Below are positions 36,837 through 46,189 of a DNA stretch of 64,000 nucleotides, piece by piece. This DNA is from Struthio camelus (taxonomy: Eukaryota > Chordata > Aves > Struthioniformes > Struthionidae). How positions within the stretch are numbered: the first letter of the stretch is position 1; every line of letters begins with the position of its first letter. The notes below the pieces were generated by a model. The model did no database searches and was not told the origin of the DNA. It saw only the letters and a list, made by a program, of their open reading frames with translations. The position numbers and the translations under genes are program-made. The stretch is taken from positions 6,552,001 through 6,616,000 of the forward strand of contig NC_090946.1 of assembly GCF_040807025.1 (NCBI RefSeq). The letters run 5' to 3'.

Positions 36837-39250
36837 GCAACCTGCGCGTGTCGGTGTAGGAGACTGGGGAACATCCGTGTGCCTTTTGGTGCATCGGGGC
36901 AGCTTCGCAGTGTCGTAGGAGGCCGGAGAGCCTCCGCGTGCCTTTGTGAGCGTCCGGGCAGCCTCTGCGTGCCTTTGGGTGCGGCCGGGCAGCCTCGGAG
37001 TGTCGTTCTAGCAGGCTGGGGAGCCTCCACGTGTCTTTCTAGGAGAGCGGGCAGCCTCGGAGTGTGGTTGTAGGAGAGCGGGCAGCCTCGCAGTGTGGTT
37101 GTAGGAGGCCGGGAAAGCTTCACGTGCCTTTGGGTGCAGCTGGGCGGCCTCCGTGTGCCTTTGGGTGCGGCCGGGCAGCCTCTGAGTGTGGTTGCAGGAG
37201 ACTAGGGAGCCTCCACTTGTCTTTCGGTCCGGCCAGGCAGCCTGCCAGTGTGATTCCAGGAGAGCGGGCAGCCTCCGAGTATCGTTCGGGGAGGCCGGGG
37301 AGCCTCCGCGTGCCTTTCTGTGCGGCCGGGGAGCCTCCTCCTACCTTTGGGTACGGCCGGGCAGCCTCGGAGTGTCGTTGTAGGAGGCCGGGTAGTCTCC
37401 GAGTGTCGTTCGAGGAGGCCGGGGAGCCTCCGCGTGCCTTTGGGTGCGGCCAGAGATCCTGTGCGTGTCTTTAGGTGTGGCCGGGGAGGCTCCGCATATG
37501 TTTCGGTACGTCCGGGCAGCCTTTGAGCGTCATAGTAGGAGAGCGGACAACCTCCATGTGCCTTTGGGGACGTCCAAGCAGCCTCGGAGTGTCGTTGTAG
37601 GAGGCCGAGCAGCCTCGGCGTGTCGGTCTAGTGGAGCGGGCAGCCTCCGCGTGTGGTTGTAGGAGACTGAGCAGCGTCTGAGTGTCGTTTTAGGAAGCCG
37701 GTTAGCCACTGCGTGTCTTTTGGTAGGGCCGGACAGCATCTGAATGGGGTTCAAGCAGAGCGGGGAGCCTCCGAGTGTCATTGTAGGAGGCCAGGCAGCC
37801 TCCACGTGCCTTTGTGAGCGTCTGGGCAGCCTCCACGTGCCTTTGGGTGCGGCCGGGCAGCCTCCGAGTGTTGTTCTAGGAGAGCGGGCAGCATCCTCGT
37901 GCCTTTGTGTGTGCGGCCGGGCAGCCAGGAAGCCTTGGCATGTCGTTGTAGGAGAGCAGGCAGCCTCGGCGTGTCGTTGTAGGAGGCCAGGCAGCCTCTG
38001 AGTGTCGTTCTAGGAGAGCAGGTAGCCTCTGAGTGTCATTGTAGGAGGCCAGGCAGCCTCGGAGTGTCATTCTAGGAGAGCAGGCAGCCTCCGCGTGTTG
38101 TTCTAGGAGAGCGGGGAGCCTCCGCGTGTCGTTGCAGGAAACCGAGCAGCGTCCACGAACCTTGCAGTGTGGCCAGGGAGCCTCCGAGTATCGTTGTAGG
38201 AGAGCGGGCAGCATCTGCGTGCCCTTGGGTGCGGCCAGGCAGCCTCCGCATGTCGTTCTAGGAGGCCGGGCAGCCTCCGCGTTCCTTCTGGTGCGGCTGG
38301 GGAGCCTCTGCCTGCCTTTCCGTGCGGCCAGGGAGCCTGCGAGTGTCATCCTAAGAGGCCGAGGAGCCTCTAAATGTCGTTCTAGGAAGCTGAGGAGCCT
38401 CCGAGTGTCGTTCTAGGAGACCAGGGAGCCTCCGTGTGCCATTGGGTGCGGCCAAACAGCCTCTGAATTTTGTTCTAAGAGACCAGGAAGCCTGTGAGTG
38501 TCTTTCTAGGAGATTGGGGAGCCTCCGTGTGCCTTTGGGTGCAGCCAGGGAGCCTCCGTGTGCCTTTGGGTGCGGCCAGGGAGCCTCCGCGTGTCGTTCT
38601 AGGAAGCCAGGAAACGTGCACGTGCGTTTGGGTGCAGCTGGGCAACCTGCGAGTGTTGTTCTAGGAGACCGGGCAGCCTCGGAGCGTCATTCTTGGAAGC
38701 CAGGCAGCCTCCGAGTGTCATTTCAGTCGACCGGTCCGGCTCCGCGTGCCTTTGGGTGCGGCCGTGCAGCCTCTGAACTTCGTTCTAGAGACCGGGGAGC
38801 CTCGGAGCGTTGTTCTAGGAAGCGGAGGATCCTCTGTGTGCTTTTTGGAGCAGCCGGGGAGCATCTAGTTTTGTTCTAGGAAGCCGGGTATCCTCCGTGT
38901 GCCTTTGGGTGCGGCCAGAGAGCCTCCTCGTCCCTTTTGGTGCAGCCGGGGAGCCTGTGCATGTCGTTCTAGGAGACTGGGCAGCATCCGAGTGTCGTCT
39001 TCGAGTCAGGGGAGCATCCGCGTGTCGTTGTAGGAGACCGGGCAGCTTCCGAGGATCGTCGTAGGAGACCGGGCAGCCTCGGAGTGTCGTTGCAGGAGGC
39101 TGAGGAGCCTCCGACTGCCTTTAGGTGCGGCCAGGGAGCCTCCGAGTGTCGTTCTACAAGATGGGGGAGCGTCAGAGTGTCGTTCTGGTGAGTTGGGGAT
39201 CCTCCGCGCGCCTTCGAGTGCGGCCGTGGAGCCTCCGCGTGCCTTTGGGT
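36837..39250 (+). repeat. 31-base minisatellite, well-preserved part
   Basis: The array changes abruptly from 20-base to 31-base periodicity here. The unit is GGGCAGCCTCCGAGTG followed by TCGTTGTAGGAGAGC or, in a second subtype, by CCTTTGGGTGCGGCC. The two subtypes are interspersed, and about 78 units fit the span. Point changes are common but the 31-base spacing is kept. Long frames on both strands (for example 38969-39688 minus) are low-complexity and not regarded as genes. Confidence 0.92.
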
Positions 39251-41330
39251 GCGGCCTGGACAGCTTCGTATCAGGCTCTGCGTGCTCGGACGGCCTTGTG
39301 GCAGGCTCTGCAGGCTTGGGCGAGCTTGGAGGGGCTCTGCGGTCTCATTGGGGCTCTTTTGGAGGTGGCCGAGGCCCTCCGTGTGCCCTCTGGGGTGCCG
39401 CACACTCCTGGGGGTGGTTTTTGGCCCCATCCCAGCCCCCTTGGTCTGTCTGTTGTGGTGCCTCTGAGTCATTTGGTGTGCCTTTTGGGGCCCCTGCAAC
39501 CCCTCGGGGTAGCTTTGGGGGGTGCCCAGACCCCATGTTGTGCTTTTGTGTCGTCCGTGACCCCTCGGTGTGCGTTTGTGCCCGCCGCAGGGCTCTTCAG
39601 GTGCCCCGTGGTGCTGCCCAGACCCGTCGCTGCCCCTCTGGGGACGCCCCAGAGCCCTCGTGGTGCCCGCTGGTGCTCCCCAGGGCATTCGGTGTGCCTC
39701 TGGGTGCTGCGCTGGCGTCTTGGGGGCCTTTGGGGGTGGCCCGGCCGTATGGGTGTGCTCTGGGAGGGCAGCGGGAGCCCTGGGTGTGCTTTGTGGTGTC
39801 CGCTGGGTGCCTTGGTGTGGGGTCGGTGGCTGCCCGGAGGCGTTTGTGGTGCCGTTAGGGTTGCCGGTGGCCCTTGGAAGGGGGTTGGGGCGCTCGTCGG
39901 AGGCCTCGTGGCCCCTTTGGGGGTGTCCTGGGCCCTCGGGGGTGTCTTTTGGTGCTGGCCAGGGCTTGTGAGGTGCGTGTGGTTGCTCGCAGAGGCCTGG
40001 CTGTGCCTTGTGGTGCCTCTGCGGCCCCTGGTTGTGGCTCTCCTGGTGGCCCAGGGAGCTCGATGGGCGTGTTGGTGCGTCGCGGGTGCCTGCCCGTGCC
40101 TTTTGGTGCGCCCAGGGCCCTCGGGGTGCGTGGAGGGGGGGCCCGCAGTGCCCTCAGGGTGTGTGGGGGTGCCGTGGAGATGTCTGGTGGGCCTCTTGGG
40201 GTGCTTAGAGGTGCTGAGGGTGCCTTTTGGTGTGCGCTGGGCCCCTTGGTGTGGCTTTTGGGGCAGCCCAGGGCTGTGGATGTGGCTTTTGGGGCACCAC
40301 AGAGCCATGTCGTGTGCTTGTTGGTAGGTCCCAGGCGGGTTGTTGTGGCTTTTGGGGTGCCCCTGGCCCCGCGTTGGGCCTTTCGGAGAGGCCTGGTGCC
40401 CTCAGCAGTTTTCTCCTGCTGCCCCGGGCTCCTCGGTGGGCGTTTCGGAGCAGCCTGAGCCCCGAGTGGGGCTGTGGGTGCTCCCCGGTGCCCCCGTTGC
40501 GCGTTTGGGGCTGCCCTGGAGCCCGCGGTGTCACTTTTGGCGCCCCGCAGAGTGTTTGCCGCGTCTTTCAGGGCTTTCCTGGCCTCTCGCTGTGCTGCTC
40601 GGGCCACGCGGACCCCCCCTTCGGTGTGCCGTCCGGGGTGCCCGGGGCCCCTTTGGTGTGCTTTTCAGTGCCTGCTGGTCCCCCCATTTGGTGCGCCCCA
40701 GAGCTCAGGATGTGGCTTTTGGGGCACCGCAGACCCATTTCTTGTCCTTTTAGGTATGTCCTGGGCCTGTTGGTGTGTATTTTGGGGTCCCCTGGGCCCC
40801 CTTTGGAGTGCCTTTCCTGCACCCCAGAGTGATTGGGGTACCTTTCAGGGTGCCCCTGACCCCTCAGGTTGCCTTTCAGGGGGCCTCTGGAACCTCAGCT
40901 TGGCTTTTGGAGCACCCTACACCCCTGGGGGTGCCTTTTGGGGCACCCCAGAGCACTTGGGGTGCTCTGCAGGGTGCTCTAGCCACCTCGGGGTGCTTTT
41001 CCTGGAGCCCCGCTGTAGCTCTTTGAGAGCCCTCTAGGCTTCGGTTTGCCTTTTGAAGCGTCTGAGATTTTTCTGCTCGCCTGTGGGGATGTGCTGGAGC
41101 CCTGGGGTTTGCTTTTTGGCTCCCCAGAGCCTTGGGGCTGGTTTGTTTGTTTGTTTGTTTGTGTTTTTCCCCTTCCAGAGCACCTCAGAGCCCTCCGTTT
41201 GGTTCCTCGGCCCGCCGCTCGCTTCTCCGTGCGCCCCAGGCTCCTCGGGTTGCCTTTCGGAGCGCCCTCGATGCTTGGATTGTCTTGTGGGGCACCCCAG
41301 AGCCCCCCCCCCCCAACACTGCACCCTGCT
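39251..41330 (+). repeat. 31-base minisatellite, decayed part
   Basis: The same 31-32-base period continues, but the units are far more diverged and share mainly the core TGGCTTTTGGGGCGCCCCAG. Adjacent units near 40244-40370 still measure 31 or 32 bases. A 400-codon plus-strand frame (39125-40327) and a 279-codon minus frame cross it. Both translate to repetitive Gly/Ala/Cys/Trp- or Pro/His/Thr-rich strings without domain resemblance. A C run lies at about 41307-41318 near the right edge. Confidence 0.8.
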
Positions 41331-41879
41331 GGCTTCACCCCAGCCAGGCGGGGAGGGGCTCGTGCAGCACCTGCAGGCAGGCAGGAGGCAGAGGAGTTTG
41401 GCAGCGATCCCCTTGCCCTGCCCAGCACCAGGAGGAGGAAGAGGAGGGAGCCGCGGTCCTGTGCCCACGGAGCCCTCTCCGGCCGGGCAGCGCCCGGCAG
41501 CTCAGCCGTCAGCAGCCGGGCAGAGGACGGGCCACCAAGGGCTCTTGTCTTTCCCTTGCAGCCCGCCCGGCCCTGCGGCAGCGCCAGCGGAGTCAGCGAG
41601 ACGGCCAGGCCCGGCCCCCAGCCCCCAGGGACCCGATCCCAGAGCCCAAGGGGGAGAGCAGCCTCCTCTCCAGGGAGAGCAGCGTTGCCGGCCCTGCCGG
41701 GCCCCCAGGCGGTGGAGAAAGGAGCCACGGCCGCTGCGGGGCCATCTAGGTCCCCGGGGCCCCGACCTTTCCGCGGCTGGACATGGGCGTTCCTCGTGAC
41801 AGTCAAGGTTTGGGCGTCAACTCGGCTGGGGGCACGTGGCCGAGCAGCGAGGGCGCCCCAGGCACAGCGAGGCCGCGGC
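41331..41879. other. GC-rich spacer with one possible exon
   Basis: This is non-repetitive GC-rich sequence between the decayed 31-base array and the inverted-repeat chain. A strong 3' splice-site-like tract (CTTGTCTTTCCCTTGCAG) ends at 41561. It is followed by a frame open to a TAG at 41747-41749 (about 62 codons, rich in Arg, Pro, Gly and Ser). No matching upstream exon or family was recognised, so it is recorded as a possible exon only. Confidence 0.3.
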
Positions 41880-42255
41880 GCTTTTTTGCCCCGAGCAGCT
41901 CCCTCGAGTGGGAGCGGCTCCAGTGGGGCCAGGCCTGCCCCTGCCCCCCGGAGGAAGCCGGTCGGGTCGAGGCCCCCGACACCCACCCCTGCCCTTAAAG
42001 GCAGGCTTGGGAGACTGTCAGAGTCTTCAAGCCTCAGGGTGCTCTTCAAGTAGCTTGGAGTTCCTTAATTTCTTCCCAAGTCCCTCAGTGTAACTGGAAG
42101 ACCAACCTCAGGGACTCAGCCCACCTGAGGGACCTCTCTTCTGCAGGGCTCCCAGGTCAGCTGAGTTCCTTACAAGTCCCTAGGGGCTGTCAGAGTCTTA
42201 AAGTCTCTGGGGGCTCTGAAGGGAACCAGGAGGCACTGAGGAAGACATTAAGGAG

Positions 42256-42368
42256 CTCCAAGTACCTGGAAGACCAACCTCAGGGAGTCCGCCCACCTGG
42301 GAGACCTTTCTTCTTCAGGTCTCCCAGTTGGGCTGAGTCCCTGAGGTGGTTCTTCCAGTAACTTGGAG
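42256..42368. repeat. Inverted repeat 1, stem about 51 bp
   Basis: The arms 42256-42306 and 42318-42368 are reverse complements with a handful of mismatches, separated by 11 bases (TTTCTTCTTCA). The stem includes GGAAGACCAACCTCAGGGA on the left arm. The right arm continues outward into inverted repeat 2. Confidence 0.85.
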
Positions 42369-42407
42369 AGCCCCCAGAGACTTGAAGACTCTGAAAGTCT
42401 CCCAGCC

Positions 42408-42700
42408 CTGCCTTTAAGGGCAGTGGTGGGCGTCGGGGGCAGGCCTGGACCCGATTGGCTCCCCCGGGGGGCAGGGGCCGGCCTGGCCCAATGGGGGCCC
42501 TGGAGGCCCCTGGGCTCCCTAGCCTGAGAGACTGGTGTGGGGACAGAAATTCAGCAAGGCTTTTTTGCCCCCACACAAGTCTCTTAGGCTAGGGAGCCCA
42601 GGGGCCTCCAGGGCCCCCACTGGCTCCCGGGGGGGGGTGTGGCCCAATGGGGGCCAGGCCTGGCCCCCACGCCCCCCACTGCCCTTAAAGGCAAGGTTGA
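42408..42700. repeat. Inverted repeat 2, core stem about 55 bp, extended about 130
   Basis: The core arms 42488-42542 and 42568-42623 pair almost perfectly (for example GGGCTCCCTAGCCTGAGAG against its complement). The spacer of about 25 bases contains the T run of GGCTTTTTTGCC. Outside the core the arms remain complementary with gaps out to CCTTTAAGGGCAGTGG on the left and CCACTGCCCTTAAAGG on the right. Confidence 0.85.
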
Positions 42701-42980
42701 GAGGCTTTAAGGCTCTTCAAGTCTCTGGGGGCTCTTCAGGGAACTTGGAGTCCCTCAATTTCTTCCCAAGGAACTCCCAGTTACTTGGAGAACCACCTCA
42801 GGGACTCAGCTGAACTGGGAGAACTGAAGAAGGAAGGTCTCCCAGGGGGGCTGAGTCCCTGAGGTGGTTCCTCAAGTAACTGGGAGTTCCTTGGGAAGAA
42901 GTTAAGGGACTCCAAGTTCCCTGAAGAGCCCCCAGAGACTTGAAGAGCCTTAAAGCCTCTCCACCTTGCCTTTAAGGGCA
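42680..42980. repeat. Inverted repeat 3, stem about 143 bp
   Basis: The arms 42680-42822 and 42838-42980 are reverse complements with about ten mismatches that I can see, separated by only 15 bases. This is the longest and best stem in the chain. An RNA copy in either direction would fold into a nearly perfect long hairpin. Confidence 0.9.
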
Positions 42981-43018
42981 GCAGGGGCAGGCCTCAGCCC
43001 AGACCCCCCCACTCCCCA

Positions 43019-43087
43019 GCCTCAGGGCTTTGGTGGGGGCACAAAAACGCCCTGCCCAGCGGCTGCCCCCACACAAAGCCCTGAGGC
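43019..43087. repeat. Inverted repeat 4, stem about 23 bp
   Basis: GCCTCAGGGCTTTG on the left (from 43019) pairs with CAAAGCCCTGAGGC on the right (to 43087) and continues inward through GTGGGGGCA. The spacer is about 22 bases and contains ACAAAAACGCC, which resembles the spacer end of inverted repeat 2. Confidence 0.7.
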
Positions 43088-43389
43088 CAAGGAGCGCTCG
43101 CTGCTCCCTCGTCGCCCCGGCCTTCCCCGCTGCCTCCCGGGCTGGAGCTGGGCTGCCAGGGCCCCTGCTCAAAGGAAGGGCCAACCTGGGGGCGAGGAGA
43201 AACAGCCCCTTGGGACAGGAGCTCTCACCTACTGCAGCGAGATGGCCCCGGCTGCCGGCTGCCCCCTCTCCGCTCCAGCGCTGCAGCCAGGAGCTCTTCC
43301 CCGAGCAGGGAGAACGCAGCCTTCGGCAAGCTGCGAGCAGGCGTGAACAGAGACCGCGCACAGAACACAGCACGTGGCACCTCGCCTCA

Positions 43390-45540
43390 GCTGGGGCTCG
43401 CGACAAGTTTTATTGCCCAGAGCCCAAAAACCTTCGCGCGGTGCCACCGTGCCCGAGTCCCACTTGGCGCTTCCTGGGGAGCAGGACGAGCTGGCAGGCG
43501 CAGGCCGCCTTCCTGCTGCGGCAGCTCCTGGAGGGGTGCGTGAAGGCCAAAGCCGGATTCTTGCTCCTTCTGGTGGTGAGGGGGGTCTCTGGGAAAGCAG
43601 GTCACTTCCTCAGTGCAGCTGGAGTCTGAAGCTGGGGCCTCAAAGAGCTGCGGGAGGGGTGGGCAAGAGATGAAAGAGCAGCTCTTGCCAGCAACCAGCA
43701 CCTAGGAAAACAAAACAGAGCTCTTAAGAAAGAGCAGGAGCAGGCACTTTCCCTCTCTCAACACTCGGGCCCGACCCCGCGTCCCCCCCGGGGAGCGGGC
43801 GCTGGGGCTCTGCGCACTGCGGCTCTGCCTTCTGGCCTTCAGTGCATCCACAGAGCACGGCTCCTGCTGAAAACAGAGCAGAAACGCACACAACTAGTGG
43901 CCCCAAATATTAAAAAACAATAATGAAATAAATCAAAACCAGAGCCATAGCTTGTCTGGCACCTACCAGGCCTCAAAGGTCTCGGAAGGAGCCCGAGCGC
44001 CGCTGCTCTCTGCACGGTGCCAGGGATGGGCAAAAAGCCTCTTCCTCCCATACGCAGCTCAGGCCCATTTCTCTTCCTCCTTCGTGTGCAAGGCGACAGC
44101 GCTGAACACCAAGAGGCCTGCCTTCAGGGAGAAGGCGCCGGCACAGTACAGAAATGCCGAGGGGACACATCGTTCCTACTGCGTGGGCTGCAGGGGACGC
44201 CCAGACACCTAGAAAAGGAGAGACCCTCTCTCGAGTCTGGCACTGCACCACAGCACAGCAACAGCAGCTCTTGCACACAACTCACACTCCCTCTCCTGTA
44301 TTAGCACAGGTTGTTGGGAAGCCCAGGCCGGGAGCTTGCTAAACAACTCCAAAAAGCAAAGCCAAAGAGAAGCAAGTCCAAAGTCCTCCAGCCCCTCCTA
44401 CGCTCCAGTACACTGCAGCCCAGCCAGAGCTGTCCCAGAGAGCCCCTTCCCCTGGCACGAGACATTCCCACCGGCCTTACCTGCGGAGAGGAGCCCCGGG
44501 GAGCGTAACCCAGTCGGTCATGACCTACTGGGAACTGAAACACCCCACAGCCCTCCGGCAGCGGGAGCTGCACGCCCCAGTTGCCCCCGCAGACAGACAA
44601 AGCGGCCACGTTGAACTGACCCAGGCAACAGAAAACACAACCGAGAAACACAACCGAGCTCTCAGTGAGCACATCAGCTCCCAGCAGCCACAAAGGAAGC
44701 AGACAGAGATCTTGCAGAGACAGGACACAGCTCCCACTACGCTTCTCAGCTCCCCAGGCAGCTGAAACCCCAAAACAGCCTCGCCAGTAAAACAGGCTGA
44801 AAGCTCTGCACGGGCAGACAGACAGACAAGGAAGGACCCCGCGCCAGCGCCACAACACGCCGAGCCACCACCAGGCTCCAGCGGCTCCCACAGGGCTGGG
44901 AACCAGCCTGCCAACACCCGCTCCCGAAGAAAGCCCGAGGGAGGGCGGCAGCCGCGCTGGAAACCTGCCGCCCCCGGCAGCAGACGAGCCCCCGGCGGGG
45001 CGGGAAGCGCCACCCGGCCGCCTCGGGGCCGCCAGGGAAGCCCTTGCCCGAGCGCTGCCCCCTCCCCGGCGCTCCGGACAGCCCGGCTGCCGGCTGCCAA
45101 CGCTCCCTCCTCCGGCGCCGCCCGCAGCCCGCCGGGCACTCGCTGCACGGGCCGGCAAACAGCGCCCGCAGACACCCAGCGCTCCGCTGCCGGCGCTCGC
45201 TCCTCCGCGGCGCCCGCCGGTGCTGCCAGCAGCTCGCGGCCGGCACCATCGCGCACGTCCCGCTCGGTCCCGCCGCGCTGCCAACGGCGCTGCCACAACC
45301 GTTGCGCGTTGCCCAGGCGAGAGCGACCGGCCGCCCCGACCGCCTCCCCGCGCCCGGCCCGGCCCCCCCGCCGCCCCCGAGCCCGGCTGCGCCACGACCC
45401 GCCGCGCGTCCCGCAGCCTGCCGCTCTCCAGCAGCGCCGCGCCACCGCACCAGACAGGACGCGACGCGACGCGACGCGACGGGACCCGGCCGCCGCCGCC
45501 AGGCGCCGCCACACAGCCAGCCACCCCGCCGCCATCTTCG
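43390..45540 (-). ncRNA. Probable leftward spliced transcript from CpG island 2
   Basis: Read on the minus strand, a three-exon model is supported by splice signals. Exon 1 runs from the promoter (about 45540) to 44481 and ends CAG|GTAAGG. Exon 2 spans 44208-43967, with acceptor TTTTCTAG and donor CTG|GTAGGT. Exon 3 starts at 43866 after TTTTCAG and runs to a polyadenylation signal at 43414-43409. A second acceptor-like TTTTCCTAG ends at about 43702 inside exon 3. The only exon 1 frame that stays open to the donor is low-complexity GC-rich sequence and meets a stop about ten codons into exon 2, so a non-coding RNA is more likely than a protein gene. Introns would be 272 and 100 bases. This is inferred from sequence signals only; the first exon start is approximate. 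Confidence 0.45.
43409..43414 (-). terminator. Polyadenylation signal AATAAA on the minus strand
   Basis: The plus-strand hexamer TTTATT reads AATAAA on the minus strand, in the context GGCAATAAAACTTGTC. It would end the leftward transcript about 10-30 bases further left, just short of the inverted-repeat chain. Confidence 0.5.
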
Positions 45541-45850
45541 CCGCCGGCCGCTCGCTCCCCCCACCCCCGGCCAGAGGCGGGAGCGGGGCGCCAATCAGCG
45601 GCGGGCGGCGCGCAGGCGCTCTCCAATGGCCGAGAGGCAGCTGGCCCGGCCGGCCAATCCCCGCGGCGGCCCGGGCGGAGGGCGGGAGGGAGCGGAGAGA
45701 GGCCGGAGATGGCGTCCGGCGGCCGTGGGCGCCGCCGAGCGGGCGGGCGGGCGGCGGGGCGGGGTCTGCCGGCGCCAGGGACGCGGTCCCCGCTGTCCCC
45801 CCTCAGTGTCCCCCTCGCTGTCCCCCCGTCCCCGCCAAGCTCGTGTGGGC
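44850..45850. promoter_or_regulatory. CpG island 2 with bidirectional promoter, copy 2
   Basis: This island repeats the promoter logic of island 1. CCAAT pentamers lie at 45591-45595, 45623-45627 and 45654-45658, with spacing of 32 and 31 bases. A minus-strand AAGATGGCGGC lies at 45528-45538, and GGAGATGGCG has its ATG at 45709. The plus strand is C-rich to the left and G-rich just to the right, again fitting divergent transcription. A GACGC run lies at about 45459-45485. Leftward output is probably the spliced transcript ending at 43.4 kb. A rightward product is not evident. Confidence 0.75.
45371..45799 (+). repeat. Duplicated promoter segment, copy 2
   Basis: This segment matches 4591-5060 in the same orientation. 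It lacks the expanded GGGC and GGGTCC tracts of the other copy and has a few further indels and substitutions. Everything between the two copies is mostly minisatellite and inverted-repeat DNA. Confidence 0.9.
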
Positions 45851-46185
45851 CCTTGCCGGGCTCTATGGACTTCCATGGGCCTGCACGGGGCTCTGTGGAC
45901 TCCTACAGAGCTGTTTGGGGCTCTACAGGCTTGTACACCCCCATGCTGAGCACATATGGGCCCGTGCCGAGCTCTGTGGGCTGGTACGGTCCTGCACAGC
46001 GCTCTACGGGCTCGTACGAGCCCACGCCAGGCTCTGCGTGCTCATACGGGCTTGTACAGGCCCTGTGGGCTGGTACGGGCCCGCACTGGGCCCTAGGGGC
46101 TCCAACGGACTCGTGCTGGGCCCTACGGGCTCCTACGGGACCGCTCCGAGTTCGTACAGGCCCGTGTCGGGCTCTCTGAGCTAGT
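45850..46185 (+). repeat. 30-base minisatellite, about 11 degenerate units
   Basis: The unit is approximately GGGCTCGTACGGGCCCG followed by CACCGGGCTCTAC. Successive copies near 45979-46158 measure 30 bases each. It lies directly right of the duplicated promoter, in the position that the 20-base array occupies beside promoter copy 1. The units have diverged considerably and no gene is called. Confidence 0.75.
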
Positions 46186-46189
46186 ATCA

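Larger units (their letters stand above)
41880..43090. repeat. Chain of alternating inverted repeats (palindromic array)
   Basis: One unit of about 250 bases is present several times in alternating orientation. It runs from TTTTTTGCCCC through CCCTTAAAGGCA to ACTTGGAG and CTGGGAGA. Forward copies lie at about 41880-42150, 42185-42306 and 42568-42822. Reverse copies lie at about 42318-42542 and 42838-43060. Neighbouring copies form hairpins with spacers of only 11-25 bases. The three best-formed stems and a smaller one at the right end are listed separately. No transposase frame and no terminal duplication were identified, so a foldback-type mobile element is possible but not shown. Confidence 0.9.

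Noticed and set aside
39125..40327. 400-codon plus frame and 279-codon minus frame
   Set aside because: Both lie within the decayed 31-base array and translate to repetitive sequence without family resemblance.
44301..45626. 441-codon minus-strand frame from CpG island 2
   Set aside because: Low-complexity GC-driven translation; it crosses a good splice donor, and the spliced continuation stops within about ten codons.
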